Shown: positions 36,040 through 44,370 of the stretch, piece by piece
Layout: each line of letters begins with the position of its first letter
Numbering within the stretch: position 1 is the first letter of the stretch
Translations under genes and position numbers: made by a program
Notes under the pieces: model-generated
Database searches by the model: none
Told to the model about the DNA's origin: nothing
Seen by the model: the letters and a program-made list of their open reading frames with translations, nothing else
Assembly (NCBI RefSeq): GCF_007995095.1
Contig: NZ_VOPY01000002.1
Span: 248,001 to 312,000 of the forward strand
DNA length: 64,000 bases
Direction of reading: 5' to 3'
Source of the DNA: Flavisphingopyxis soli
GTDB taxonomy: Bacteria; Pseudomonadota; Alphaproteobacteria; Sphingomonadales; Sphingomonadaceae

Positions 36040-36782
36040 GTTTCGGGCCTCGCGGGAATGTTCAGTCCGCGCTGCACTGCCGGACGCGCCAGCCAGCGAT
36101 CGAGCCAGCCGGGAAGATATTCGAATGCATCGAAGTCGACCAGCTCGCGCGCTTCGTAGAAGGTGATCAGGTTCCGGATCCAGCCCAGCGTCGCGATATC
36201 GGCGATCGAATAATCGGCACCCATAATCCAGGGGCCATCCGCCAGTCGCTCATCGAGCACGCCGAGCAGTCGACGTGCCTCGGAGACATAGCGATCCAGC
36301 GGTCTTGGATCGTCGATCTCCTTACCCGCGAAGATATTGAAATAGCCGACCTGACAGAACATCGGACCGATCCCGCCAACCTGGAAATGGAGCCAGGCGA
36401 TCGCTTCCCAGCGACGGGCGCGATCATCAGGGAGCAGGCGTCCGGTCTTGTCGGCGAGATAGTGCAGGATAGTGCCCGATTCGAACAGGCCGATAGGTTG
36501 ACCGTTTGGCCCGTCGATATCAATCATGGCCGGGATCTTGCCATTGGGATTGAGCGAACGGAATGCTTCACTCTTTTGCTCATCTTTCGCGAAATCGATC
36601 CGATGCACCTCGTACGGAAGACCAAGTTCTTCCAGAGCAATCGATACTTTTACGCCGTTGGGGGTCGGCAACGAATATAGCTGAATACGATCGGGATGCG
36701 CGGGCGCCCAGTGCCGCGCGATCGGGAATTGGTCGAGCAATGGTTGATCTCCGTTTGTCGTTTGCCGGTGCGATTGCCACAT
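36036..36782 (-). CDS. Glutathione S-transferase, YghU/YfcG-like (Nu class)
   Basis: 248 residues. The thioredoxin-like N-domain starts after about 30 extra residues (IQLYSLPTPNGVKVSIALEEL), contains KIPAMID with the cis-proline, and ESGTILHYLAD for glutathione; the helical C-domain ends near WLARPAVQRGL. TPNG with Thr/Asn replaces Ser/Tyr, as in YghU/YfcG, which have disulfide reductase and peroxidase activity with glutathione. First of a two-gene operon with the PEP-mutase family gene, coupled by ATGA overlap. The N-terminal extension makes the exact start uncertain. Confidence 0.88.
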   Translation of the reverse strand: MWQSHRQTTNGDQPLLDQFPIARHWAPAHPDRIQLYSLPTPNGVKVSIALEELGLPYEVHRIDFAKDEQKSEAFRSLNPNGKIPAMIDIDGPNGQPIGLFESGTILHYLADKTGRLLPDDRARRWEAIAWLHFQVGGIGPMFCQVGYFNIFAGKEIDDPRPLDRYVSEARRLLGVLDERLADGPWIMGADYSIADIATLGWIRNLITFYEARELVDFDAFEYLPGWLDRWLARPAVQRGLNIPARPET

Positions 36783-36898
36783 GCGATGCAGGCCTGTCCA
36801 ACCGTTAGAGACAGGCGGGGTGACTTCGTCTGCACTTCGCTTTACAGGGCACGCCTGTTTTAGCGCCGCACCGGGGCGGACCGAGAGATGGAGCCTTC

Positions 36899-37867
36899 AT
36901 GAGCGATCCAAAGCGCAGCCGAATGATCATCCTCGGTTCGGGGCCCGCCGGCCTGTCAGCCGCGATCTACGCCGCGCGCGCCGGAATGAAGCCGATCGTG
37001 ATCCAGGGCATGCAGCCCGGCGGACAGCTGACGATCACCACCGATGTCGAAAACTATCCCGGTTTCGCCGAAGTCGTTCAGGGACCCTGGCTGATGGAGC
37101 AGATGCAGGCTCAGGCGACCCATGTCGGCACCGAATTCGTCTATGACATCATCGTCGATGTCGACCTGTCGCGGCGCCCGTTCCGCCTGACCGGCGACGG
37201 CGGCGCGATCTACGAAGGCGAGACTCTGGTCATTGCGACCGGTGCGCAGGCCAAATGGCTTGGCGCACCGGGCGAGGCCGAACTTGGCGGCAAGGGCGTA
37301 TCGGCCTGCGCGACGTGCGACGGGTTCTTCTATCGCGGCAAGAAGGTCGTCGTCATCGGCGGCGGCAACACCGCGGTCGAGGAAGCGCTCTACCTGACCA
37401 ACCATTCGGACGACGTCACGCTGATCCACCGCCGCGATTCGCTGCGCTCGGAAAAGATCCTGCAGGAACGCCTGTTCGCCAATCCGAAGATATCGGTGCT
37501 GTGGAACAAGAGCGTCGAGGCCTTTGTCGGCGGCGGCGATCCAGAGGGGCTGGTCGGCGTCGACCTCGTTGACACCGTGACCGGCGAAAAGAGCCATGAG
37601 CCGTGCGACGGCGCCTTCGTCGCGATCGGCCACGCGCCGTCGACCGAATTGTTCAAGGGCAAGCTGCCGATGGACGACCACGGCTATCTCGATGTCGAAA
37701 AGGGCACCAGCCGGACCGTCATTCCCGGCGTGTTCGCTGCAGGCGACGTGTCGGACAAGGTCTATCGCCAGGCGGTCACGGCCGCCGGCATGGGCTGCAT
37801 GGCCGCGCTCGACGCCGAGAAATTTCTTGCCGAGGCTGATTTCGAGGCCGCCGAAGCCGCCGAGTAA
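36899..37867 (+). CDS. trxB: Thioredoxin-disulfide reductase
   Basis: 322 residues. NADPH-dependent flavoprotein that reduces thioredoxin. FAD site ILGSGPAGLSAAIYAARAG (9-27), redox-active C137-A-T-C140, NADPH site VIGGGNTAVEEAL, and C-terminal GVFAAGDVSD. Convergent with exosortase-associated hydrolase 1, stops 3 nt apart, marking the border of the XrtA locus. Confidence 0.97.
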   Translation: MSDPKRSRMIILGSGPAGLSAAIYAARAGMKPIVIQGMQPGGQLTITTDVENYPGFAEVVQGPWLMEQMQAQATHVGTEFVYDIIVDVDLSRRPFRLTGDGGAIYEGETLVIATGAQAKWLGAPGEAELGGKGVSACATCDGFFYRGKKVVVIGGGNTAVEEALYLTNHSDDVTLIHRRDSLRSEKILQERLFANPKISVLWNKSVEAFVGGGDPEGLVGVDLVDTVTGEKSHEPCDGAFVAIGHAPSTELFKGKLPMDDHGYLDVEKGTSRTVIPGVFAAGDVSDKVYRQAVTAAGMGCMAALDAEKFLAEADFEAAEAAE

Positions 37868-37870
37868 GCC

Positions 37871-38707
37871 TTACGGCGATCGGGTCAGGGCCTCGATCAG
37901 CCGTTGATCGAGCCACGCCGTATCGTCCTCGCGCGCAAAACTGTGTGAGGCGCTGTCGAGACGGTGCAGCGACAGCTTTGCGTTAGCGCGCGCGGCGGCG
38001 AAGGCGTGCGATGTCCATGCCGCCTCGAACTCGATCGCGGTGCGGTCGCGCTCGGCGAGCAGGATTTGCGTAGGGATCGTGCTGCGCGTCATCGCTGCGC
38101 CGAGCCGCGAAGCGAGCGCCGAAGGCACGTCACCGCTGCGTGCGCGCAACAGGCCGCGCGCCAGCTTGCCGAGATCGACTCCGCCGCGCAGCAGGCGCAA
38201 CCATTCGCTTGGGTCTTTGAGCTTGGCACGATAGCGCGCCCGGATTGCCGCCGCCGAGGGCAGGGGGGTGTCGTCGCCATCGCCCTTCGCTGGCGCAGCC
38301 TCGTCGATCACCCAGGGATTGGCGAGGACGAGCGCGTCGATCCCCGCGAAGGGCCCGTGCAGCGCCAGCGCGCTCGCCGCGTCGCAATTGCCGAACGCGG
38401 CGATCGGCGTGCCGGGCGGACAGGCGGCGCGCAATTGCACGAGCGCGGCCGCGATATCGGGTCCGCTGGCATCGAAACCGCGATTGTCGCCTGTGCTGTC
38501 GCCGACCCCGCGCCGGTCGAAGCGCAGGACCGCCATGCCCTGCGCGGCGAGCCGCTGCGCCAGCATCGCCATGCCGCGATGTGCCCCGCTGCGCAGCTCG
38601 TTGCCGCCCGAGACGATCAGCAACGCGGCGCGCGGTACGCCCTGGGGCCGGTCGATCGTCGCGGCGATCGTGTCGCCCTCGCAGGCGAAGCTCAGAAATT
38701 CGCGCAT
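37871..38707 (-). CDS. Exosortase A system-associated hydrolase 1
   Basis: 278 residues from the ATG at 38707 (a GTG at 38719 is also in frame). Alpha/beta-hydrolase of the group found only beside XrtA. The oxyanion-side GGNELRSGAH, RFDRRGVGDS, then the nucleophile elbow AFGNCDAAS, where Cys stands at the place of the usual Ser, and the late Asp and His (LLAERD ... DSASHSF) complete a possible Cys-His-Asp triad. Last gene of a four-gene leftward operon; it overlaps hydrolase 2 by 16 nt. Substrate unknown; an acyl or peptide thioester is plausible. Confidence 0.85.
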   Translation of the reverse strand: MREFLSFACEGDTIAATIDRPQGVPRAALLIVSGGNELRSGAHRGMAMLAQRLAAQGMAVLRFDRRGVGDSTGDNRGFDASGPDIAAALVQLRAACPPGTPIAAFGNCDAASALALHGPFAGIDALVLANPWVIDEAAPAKGDGDDTPLPSAAAIRARYRAKLKDPSEWLRLLRGGVDLGKLARGLLRARSGDVPSALASRLGAAMTRSTIPTQILLAERDRTAIEFEAAWTSHAFAAARANAKLSLHRLDSASHSFAREDDTAWLDQRLIEALTRSP

Positions 38708-39372
38708 GACGTCATCCACGTGGTGATGTCGTCGGCGATCGCCGCCGCGAGCCCCGCATCCTCACCCGGCTCGGCCTGCAACCACAAGGGACGGCCGGGC
38801 AAGGCGTCCTCGCCGGTGCCGAGCGGCACGCTGCGGCATGGCGCGATCGCAACGGGTTCGGCCTCGCGCAGCTCGGCGATCATCGCCGGCGACAGGATGT
38901 TGCCCGCAAGGCGCACGGCTTCGTTCGCTGCTTTCGCCTCGAGTTCGGCCATGCTGGTGTCGCGCCCCGCCTCGCGATCGCCCGCGATCCGCGTGCGCAT
39001 CATCGTCTTGAGCAGGCTCGCACCGCGGACGGGCGCGAAGCGCCAGTGCGCGGCGACGGCGGCATCGTCGATCAACGCGCCGCCCCTGATCGAAGCGATC
39101 AATATAGGGCGTCCGTTGGCGGCAACATGATCGGCCAGCGCCGTGCGCCAGCTCGACAGCGTCGCCTCATGTGTCGGCACCAGCGATTCATTCTGGCCGG
39201 GCAGGTCGGGCAGGATCGACCCGACCTCGCGCTCAGCCAGCGCGCGCATTGCGAGGCGGACCGTCCGGCGGAGGCGGTTGGCCTCTTCGAACAGCGGCAG
39301 GACGAAAAGTACAACGGGGCCTGTCGCCGGCCCATCGCGGACGATCTGTTCGGCAAGTGCGGGCGCGCTCAT
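38692..39372 (-). CDS. Exosortase A system-associated hydrolase 2
   Basis: 226 residues, a second alpha/beta-hydrolase-like protein typical of XrtA loci. It begins with VVLFVLPLFEEANRLRR, a strongly conserved stretch in this group, and LPGQNES. At the elbow position it reads IASIRGGAL. The classical triad is not clear, so it may be a non-catalytic partner of hydrolase 1, with which it is coupled by overlap. The carrier protein gene is 24 nt upstream. Confidence 0.82.
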   Translation of the reverse strand: MSAPALAEQIVRDGPATGPVVLFVLPLFEEANRLRRTVRLAMRALAEREVGSILPDLPGQNESLVPTHEATLSSWRTALADHVAANGRPILIASIRGGALIDDAAVAAHWRFAPVRGASLLKTMMRTRIAGDREAGRDTSMAELEAKAANEAVRLAGNILSPAMIAELREAEPVAIAPCRSVPLGTGEDALPGRPLWLQAEPGEDAGLAAAIADDITTWMTSCANF

Positions 39373-39396
39373 CGTGCGAGGCGGCCGCGCGGCATG

Positions 39397-39669
39397 TCAG
39401 CCGAGCGCCTTGGCCTGAGCAAAGCGCACCAAGGCGCCGAAATTCTCGAAAATATCGCCATCGACCTCGTCATCGTCGACGGTAATGCCGAGCCGGTCCT
39501 CGAGTTCGGTGAGCAGGCCCGCCACCGCCATCGAATCGAGTTCGGGCAGCGACCCGAACAGTTCGGTCTGCGCGTCGAACCCCGCCACGCGGGCCTCGTC
39601 GATGCCAAGCACGTCGCGCAACACCGCGCGCACCGTCGCCTCGACCGTATCGGCGCCTTCGAAAATCAT
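39397..39669 (-). CDS. Acyl carrier protein of the exosortase locus
   Basis: 90 residues from the ATG at 39669, with GGGGAA upstream. Four-helix carrier with the phosphopantetheine attachment at LPELDSMAVAGLL (Ser46). It differs from the housekeeping AcpP at 25565 and is acidic in helix 3. Placed between the GNAT/FemAB gene and the two hydrolases and divergent from an acyl-CoA ligase, it should carry the group activated by that ligase. Confidence 0.9.
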   Translation of the reverse strand: MIFEGADTVEATVRAVLRDVLGIDEARVAGFDAQTELFGSLPELDSMAVAGLLTELEDRLGITVDDDEVDGDIFENFGALVRFAQAKALG

Positions 39670-39707
39670 GCAAATTCCCCACGAGACCGCTGTTTCTGCG
39701 CTGCCTG

Positions 39708-40736
39708 TTAATCCGAACCGCGCCGCTTCACAAGCCGCGATAGCGCGGTTTTCAATGCCGGAAACCACGCCGCCGGGCGGCGCAGATTGTACATCTCGAC
39801 GCGATAAAGCGGACGACACGCGTTCATCCAGTCGCGCTTGTAGGCGTCGTCGCCGGTGCCGAAATCGATTGTGCGGACATGGTCGCGCTCGAACGCGTGT
39901 TCGAACATAGCATAGCTGAGCAACGTGCCCGGCGATGCCTTGTCGCTGTCCTCGACATGCGCCAGCTTGTGGATGTTGGCGACGCCATGGTCGGTGGTCC
40001 ACATCTGTGCCGCGACCGGCCGCCCCTCGATCCGGGCGATGCCGAGCCGCAATGCGCCCGCCGCGCCTTCCTGTTCGGCGAGCGCGCGGAGAAATTCGGG
40101 ATGCCCCTCTTCGGGTTTCCAGCTTTGCGCATAGACTTGCTCATAGGCGGCCCAGGCGTCGGCATCGAAACGGTCGAACAGTTCGAGCGTGACGATGTTC
40201 TTCTTGGCCTTGCGCTTGACCGTGCTCTTGAGTGCGCCGGGGCGCCCGGCCCAATAGGTCGCGAAATCGATGCCGTCGGTATCGAGCGTGTGGTTGACCG
40301 TCTTGACCTCGGAAAACACGCGCCAGCCGGCGCGGCGAAAGCTCGTTTCGACCAGCGCGAGATCGCTTTCGGGCAGCGGTTCGAGCAAGATCCGGCACGC
40401 ACGACCGCGCAGGCGCTGCGCCGCGGCGGTCAGCAGCGTCAGTTTGGTTTCGTCTGAAGGTGTGCCGGTAAATATCGGATGGAAAGAGAAACTGTACCAG
40501 TTCGCCAGGCTGATGAGCGAGTCTTCGTGCTCATGTGCTAGGACCAGCCAGCAGTCCGAATGCTCGCTGCGCGTGCGGACCGCAAGGATGCGCCAGTGCG
40601 GCGCGCATAGGCGGTGGAGCAGGCCGAACCAGGCCAGCCGGTCGAACAAGGAAGGCTGGCGATCACGACCAAGCGCGCGCGCCGAATTTTCGGCGATGCG
40701 GTCGAGCTTGACGTGATATTCACCCTTAACCCACAT
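39708..40736 (-). CDS. GNAT/FemAB-type acyltransferase of the exosortase locus
   Basis: 342 residues from the ATG at 40736. Two GNAT-like lobes: the second contains LGIARIEGRPVAAQMWT, LAHVEDSDKASPGTLLSY and IDFGTGDDAYKRDW, the signature of the Acetyltransf_6/FemAB-like family that moves acyl or aminoacyl groups from carrier or tRNA to sugars or lipids. Basic stretch STVKRKAKKN mid-protein. First gene of the leftward operon GNAT-ACP-hydrolase 2-hydrolase 1; only 58 bp separate it from the divergent ligase. A link to the adjacent ACP is inferred. Confidence 0.85.
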   Translation of the reverse strand: MWVKGEYHVKLDRIAENSARALGRDRQPSLFDRLAWFGLLHRLCAPHWRILAVRTRSEHSDCWLVLAHEHEDSLISLANWYSFSFHPIFTGTPSDETKLTLLTAAAQRLRGRACRILLEPLPESDLALVETSFRRAGWRVFSEVKTVNHTLDTDGIDFATYWAGRPGALKSTVKRKAKKNIVTLELFDRFDADAWAAYEQVYAQSWKPEEGHPEFLRALAEQEGAAGALRLGIARIEGRPVAAQMWTTDHGVANIHKLAHVEDSDKASPGTLLSYAMFEHAFERDHVRTIDFGTGDDAYKRDWMNACRPLYRVEMYNLRRPAAWFPALKTALSRLVKRRGSD

Positions 40737-40794
40737 ACATTCTCGTCCGTTCGCGCTGTGCGAGCCTTCGTCGTTCCTATTATGCGGATAAGCT

Positions 40795-42315
40795 GTGACC
40801 GAAACGCTAACCATCGCCCCGCAGACGATTGACTGCCTGATGCAGCGCGGCGCGGCAAGCGCGATCGCGCTCGAAACGCCGCGCGAAACGCTTGAATTTG
40901 CAGCAGTCGAGGACCGCGTGGCGGCGATGGCGGCGGTCCTGCGCGAGCACGGCCTTGGCCCCGGCGATCGTGTTGCGACCTGGCTCGCCAAGACGTCAGA
41001 GGCGTGTTTGATGCCGCTCGCCGCGGCGCGCGCGGGCCTGATCCACGTTCCGGTCAATCCGCTGCTCAAGCGCGCGCAGGTCGCGCATATCCTTGCAGAC
41101 AGCGGCGCACGCCTGTTGCTGTCGAATGCCGCGCGCATCGCCACGCTCGATCCCGCCGATGGCGATGCCGCCCGCGTCGATGTCGATGATTTTGCCGATG
41201 CGGTCGCCGCGACCGACGACCGGATTGCGCAATCGCCTGCCTCGCCCGACGATATCGCCGCGATCCTCTACACCAGCGGCTCTACGGGAAAGCCCAAGGG
41301 CGTCGTGCTGAGCCACGCCAACCTCTGGCTCGGCGCACAATCGGTGGCGCATTATCTGAAGCTTTCGGCCGACGACCGGACGCTGTGCGTCCTGCCGCTG
41401 AGCTTCGATTATGGCCAGAACCAGCTGTTTTCGACCTGGTATGCGGGCGGTGCCTGCATCCCGCTCGACTATCTCACGCCGCGTGACGTCATGAAATCGG
41501 TCGCCAGGCGATCGATCACGACGCTCGCCGGCGTGCCGCCTTTGTGGGTCCAGCTCGTCGAGCTCGACTGGGCCGACGATGCGGGCAAAACGCTGCGGCG
41601 GCTGACCAATTCGGGCGGCGCGCTGACGCGGCCGCTGGTGCGGCGGTTGCGCGCGCTGTTTCCCGATGCCGACCTCTATCCGATGTACGGCCTGACCGAG
41701 GCGTTCCGCTCGACCTATCTCGACCCCGGGCTCGTCGCTGCGCATCCCGAATCGATGGGGCGCGCGATTCCCTTCGCCGAAATCCTCGTTGTCCGACCTG
41801 ATGGTTCCCCGACCGAGGCCGACGAACCCGGTGAGCTGGTCCATTGCGGCCCGCTCGTCGCGCAGGGCTATTGGCGCGATCCGGCGCGCACGGCGCAGCG
41901 GTTCAAACTCGCGCCGGCGCATTCGACCTATGGCGGCTCGGCGGTCTGGTCGGGCGACAGCGTCCGGCGCGATGCCGATGGCCTGCTCTATTTCGTCGGG
42001 CGCGACGATGCGATGATCAAGTCGGCGGGCAACCGCATCAGCCCGAGCGAGATCGAGGACGCGGCGGTCGAGTGCGACGGCGTCGCCGAAGCGGTCGCGC
42101 TCGGCGTCAAGGACGACCGGCTCGGCGAGGCGATCGTCCTGATCGTCCGCGGCAACCGCGACGATTCGACGCTACGCGCGCATCTGCGCGCCGAATTACC
42201 CAATTTCATGCAGCCTGCGCGGATCGTCTGGCGCGATGCGCTGCCGCGCAATTCCAATGGCAAGCTCGACCGGGTGGCGCTGGCGAACGAAATCGCGCAG
42301 GAAGTGACGTCATGA
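40795..42315 (+). CDS. Acyl-CoA ligase (AMP-forming), exosortase A-associated
   Basis: 506 residues from a GTG at 40795; a weaker ATG is at 40840. ANL-superfamily adenylating enzyme: A3 loop ILYTSGSTGKPKG near 157-168, MYGLTEAFRS, the hinge RRDADGLLYFVGRDDAMIK and the C-terminal catalytic Lys in NSNGKLDR. It activates a carboxylic acid as adenylate and passes it to CoA or a carrier. Its stop overlaps the decarboxylase start (ATGA at 42312-42315). Its natural acceptor is probably the divergent ACP. Confidence 0.88.
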   Translation: MTETLTIAPQTIDCLMQRGAASAIALETPRETLEFAAVEDRVAAMAAVLREHGLGPGDRVATWLAKTSEACLMPLAAARAGLIHVPVNPLLKRAQVAHILADSGARLLLSNAARIATLDPADGDAARVDVDDFADAVAATDDRIAQSPASPDDIAAILYTSGSTGKPKGVVLSHANLWLGAQSVAHYLKLSADDRTLCVLPLSFDYGQNQLFSTWYAGGACIPLDYLTPRDVMKSVARRSITTLAGVPPLWVQLVELDWADDAGKTLRRLTNSGGALTRPLVRRLRALFPDADLYPMYGLTEAFRSTYLDPGLVAAHPESMGRAIPFAEILVVRPDGSPTEADEPGELVHCGPLVAQGYWRDPARTAQRFKLAPAHSTYGGSAVWSGDSVRRDADGLLYFVGRDDAMIKSAGNRISPSEIEDAAVECDGVAEAVALGVKDDRLGEAIVLIVRGNRDDSTLRAHLRAELPNFMQPARIVWRDALPRNSNGKLDRVALANEIAQEVTS

Positions 42316-43547
42316 AGCCAACCGGCCCGATCCCGCCCTATTTCGCCGCCGATAGCGATGGCATGCTGCAGATCGGCGGTCGCCGAGCCGACGATCTCGT
42401 GGCCGAAGCGGGTGACACGCCGCTGTTCGTTTACGACATGGATATCGTGCGCCAGCGCGCCAAGCGCCTGCGCGCGGCGATGCCCGAGGCATTGGCGCTG
42501 CATTTCGCGATCAAGGCCAACCCCTGGGCGCCCGTGCTTGCCGCGATGGCGCCGCTGGTCGACGGTTTCGACGTCGCCTCGCAGGGCGAGATGGACCGCG
42601 CGCTCGCCGCGGGCATGGCGCCCGATGCAATCAGCTTTGCCGGCCCGGGCAAGCGCGACCGCGAGCTAAAGGCTGCAATCGTGGCAGGAGTGACGCTCAA
42701 CGCCGAGTCCGAGGGCGAGGTGTCACGGGCGCTGGCGATCGGGCGCGACCTCGCCATTGCGCCGCGCATCGCGATCCGCGTGAATCCGAGTTTCGACCTC
42801 AAGGGGTCCGGGATGAAGATGGGCGGCGGGGCCAAGCCGTTCGGGGTCGATGCCGACCGCGTTCCCGCATTGGTCGAGGCCGTGATCAAGGGTGGCGGCG
42901 ACTGGCGCGGCTTTCACATATTCGCCGGATCGCAGTCACTCGACGCCGATGCGATCATCGATGCGCAGGCGCAGACGATCGCGCTTGCCGCAGCGTTGGC
43001 GGAGGAGATCGGCAGCGCGCCGCGTCACGTCAACATCGGCGGCGGGCTGGGCATTCCCTATTTCTCGGGCGATGCCGCTCTCGACGTAGAATCGATTGGA
43101 GCTGCACTTTCCAAGCAGTTGAAGGAACTGCCGAATATTCTGAACGAGACGCAGTTCGCGATGGAGCTCGGGCGGTGGTTTGTCGCCGAAGCGGGGGTCT
43201 ATCTGACACGCGTCGTCGACCGCAAGATCAGCCACGACCAGACCTTCCTCGTCTGCGACGGCGGGCTGCATCACCAACTCGCCGCATCGGGCAATTTCGG
43301 CACGGTGATCCGGCGCAATTATCCCATTGCGGTCGCCAATCGCTTCTTGGCCGATGCGAGCGAAACGGTGTCGGTGGTCGGACCGTTGTGCACTCCGCTC
43401 GACCGGCTCGGCGACCAGGTGGCGCTGCCGCACGCCGATCCTGGCGACCTGATTGCGGTGTTTCTCGCCGGGGCCTATGGGCGCTCGGCCAGCCCGACCG
43501 CCTTCCTCGGCCATCCCGAGCCGATAGAGATGCTTGTTAACGCTTGA
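42312..43547 (+). CDS. PLP-dependent decarboxylase, exosortase A-associated
   Basis: 411 residues, fold-type III (alanine racemase/ODC-DapDC) enzyme. The PLP Lys is K68 (HFAIKANPW), the phosphate-binding GGGLGIPYF follows, and the second-subunit Cys is in VVGPLCTPLD (about 360). It should decarboxylate a basic or diamino acid to an amine. Its translational coupling to the ligase suggests the two produce and activate parts of one substituent for the polysaccharide or a signal. The exact amino acid is not readable. Confidence 0.88.
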   Translation: MKPTGPIPPYFAADSDGMLQIGGRRADDLVAEAGDTPLFVYDMDIVRQRAKRLRAAMPEALALHFAIKANPWAPVLAAMAPLVDGFDVASQGEMDRALAAGMAPDAISFAGPGKRDRELKAAIVAGVTLNAESEGEVSRALAIGRDLAIAPRIAIRVNPSFDLKGSGMKMGGGAKPFGVDADRVPALVEAVIKGGGDWRGFHIFAGSQSLDADAIIDAQAQTIALAAALAEEIGSAPRHVNIGGGLGIPYFSGDAALDVESIGAALSKQLKELPNILNETQFAMELGRWFVAEAGVYLTRVVDRKISHDQTFLVCDGGLHHQLAASGNFGTVIRRNYPIAVANRFLADASETVSVVGPLCTPLDRLGDQVALPHADPGDLIAVFLAGAYGRSASPTAFLGHPEPIEMLVNA

Positions 43548-43639
43548 ACTTGTCCGCGTCCCGGCGCGGGGCAGGCGATACTTCACTAACGCTATATTCA
43601 CCCTTTTGCGCCAAAAGAAGCGTAATGACGTCATCGACG

Positions 43640-43671
43640 CACGGGCTTCGCGCGCCGCGAAGCCCGTGTTT
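43640..43671 (+). terminator. Hairpin between decarboxylase and polysaccharide export gene
   Basis: A 13-bp perfect stem (43640-43652 with 43656-43668), 3-nt loop, then TGTTT. It lies in the 142-bp gap, 19 nt before the export lipoprotein ATG. It can terminate the ligase-decarboxylase transcript, or sit in the leader of the downstream operon as an attenuator. Confidence 0.65.
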
Positions 43672-43689
43672 CGGCACAAGGAATTTGCT

Positions 43690-44337
43690 ATGCGGAAAGC
43701 CAATATCGCCCGTTTGATCGCTGCGAGCAGTGTCACGGCGCTCGCTGTGAGCGGTTGCGCATCAGGGGTCGCGACGGCGCCCGAACTGCCGCCCGCATCG
43801 TTTGTCCAGCAGCAGCAGGGGCCGAGCGAGGAATATATCATCGGCCCGCTCGACCAGCTGACGATCTTCGTCTGGCGCAATCCCGAGCTCGGCGCCAAGG
43901 TCCAGGTGCGCCCCGATGGCCGCATCACGACGCCGCTGATCACCGACCTGCCCGCAGTCGGCAAGACGCCCGCGCAGCTCGGCGAGGATATCAAGCTGCG
44001 GTTGAGCGAATTCATCAACGATCCGATCGTCAGCGTCATCGTCAACGATTTCGCGGGCACCTATTCGCAGCAGGTGCGCATCGTCGGGGCGACCGAAAAG
44101 CCCGCGTCGCTGTCGTTCCGCGCGAACATGACGCTGCTCGACGCGATGATCGCGGTCGGCGGCCTCAGCGAATATGCCGCTGCCAACAAGGCGCGGCTGA
44201 TCCGCTACAACGGCGCGACCGGCGAACAGAAGGAATATGCCATCCGCATCGGCGATCTGCTCAAGCGTGGCGACAGCACTGCCAACGTCCGGCTCCAGCC
44301 GGGCGACGTCATCATCATTCCCGAAAGCTTCTTCTAA
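43690..44337 (+). CDS. Polysaccharide export outer-membrane lipoprotein (XrtA type, Wza-like)
   Basis: 215 residues from the ATG at 43690 (AAGGAA upstream). Signal ends in the lipobox VSGC (C23). The PES domain (YIIGPLDQLTIFVWRNPEL ... VRPDGRITTPLI) and one SLBB-type domain (VGATEKPASLSF ... VRLQPGDVIIIPESFF) match Wza-family exporters, but it is shorter, as in exosortase-linked loci. It forms the periplasm-to-surface channel with the chain-length determinant that follows 33 nt later. Confidence 0.92.
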   Translation: MRKANIARLIAASSVTALAVSGCASGVATAPELPPASFVQQQQGPSEEYIIGPLDQLTIFVWRNPELGAKVQVRPDGRITTPLITDLPAVGKTPAQLGEDIKLRLSEFINDPIVSVIVNDFAGTYSQQVRIVGATEKPASLSFRANMTLLDAMIAVGGLSEYAAANKARLIRYNGATGEQKEYAIRIGDLLKRGDSTANVRLQPGDVIIIPESFF

Positions 44338-44370
44338 AGCGCCTGCGCGCGTCAGCCAGAGACCCAATTT

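Noticed and set aside
36792-36816. 7-bp hairpin (GCCTGTC/GACAGGC) before trxB as a terminator or riboswitch
   Set aside because: The stem is short, the loop is 11 nt and no T-tract or conserved aptamer features follow.
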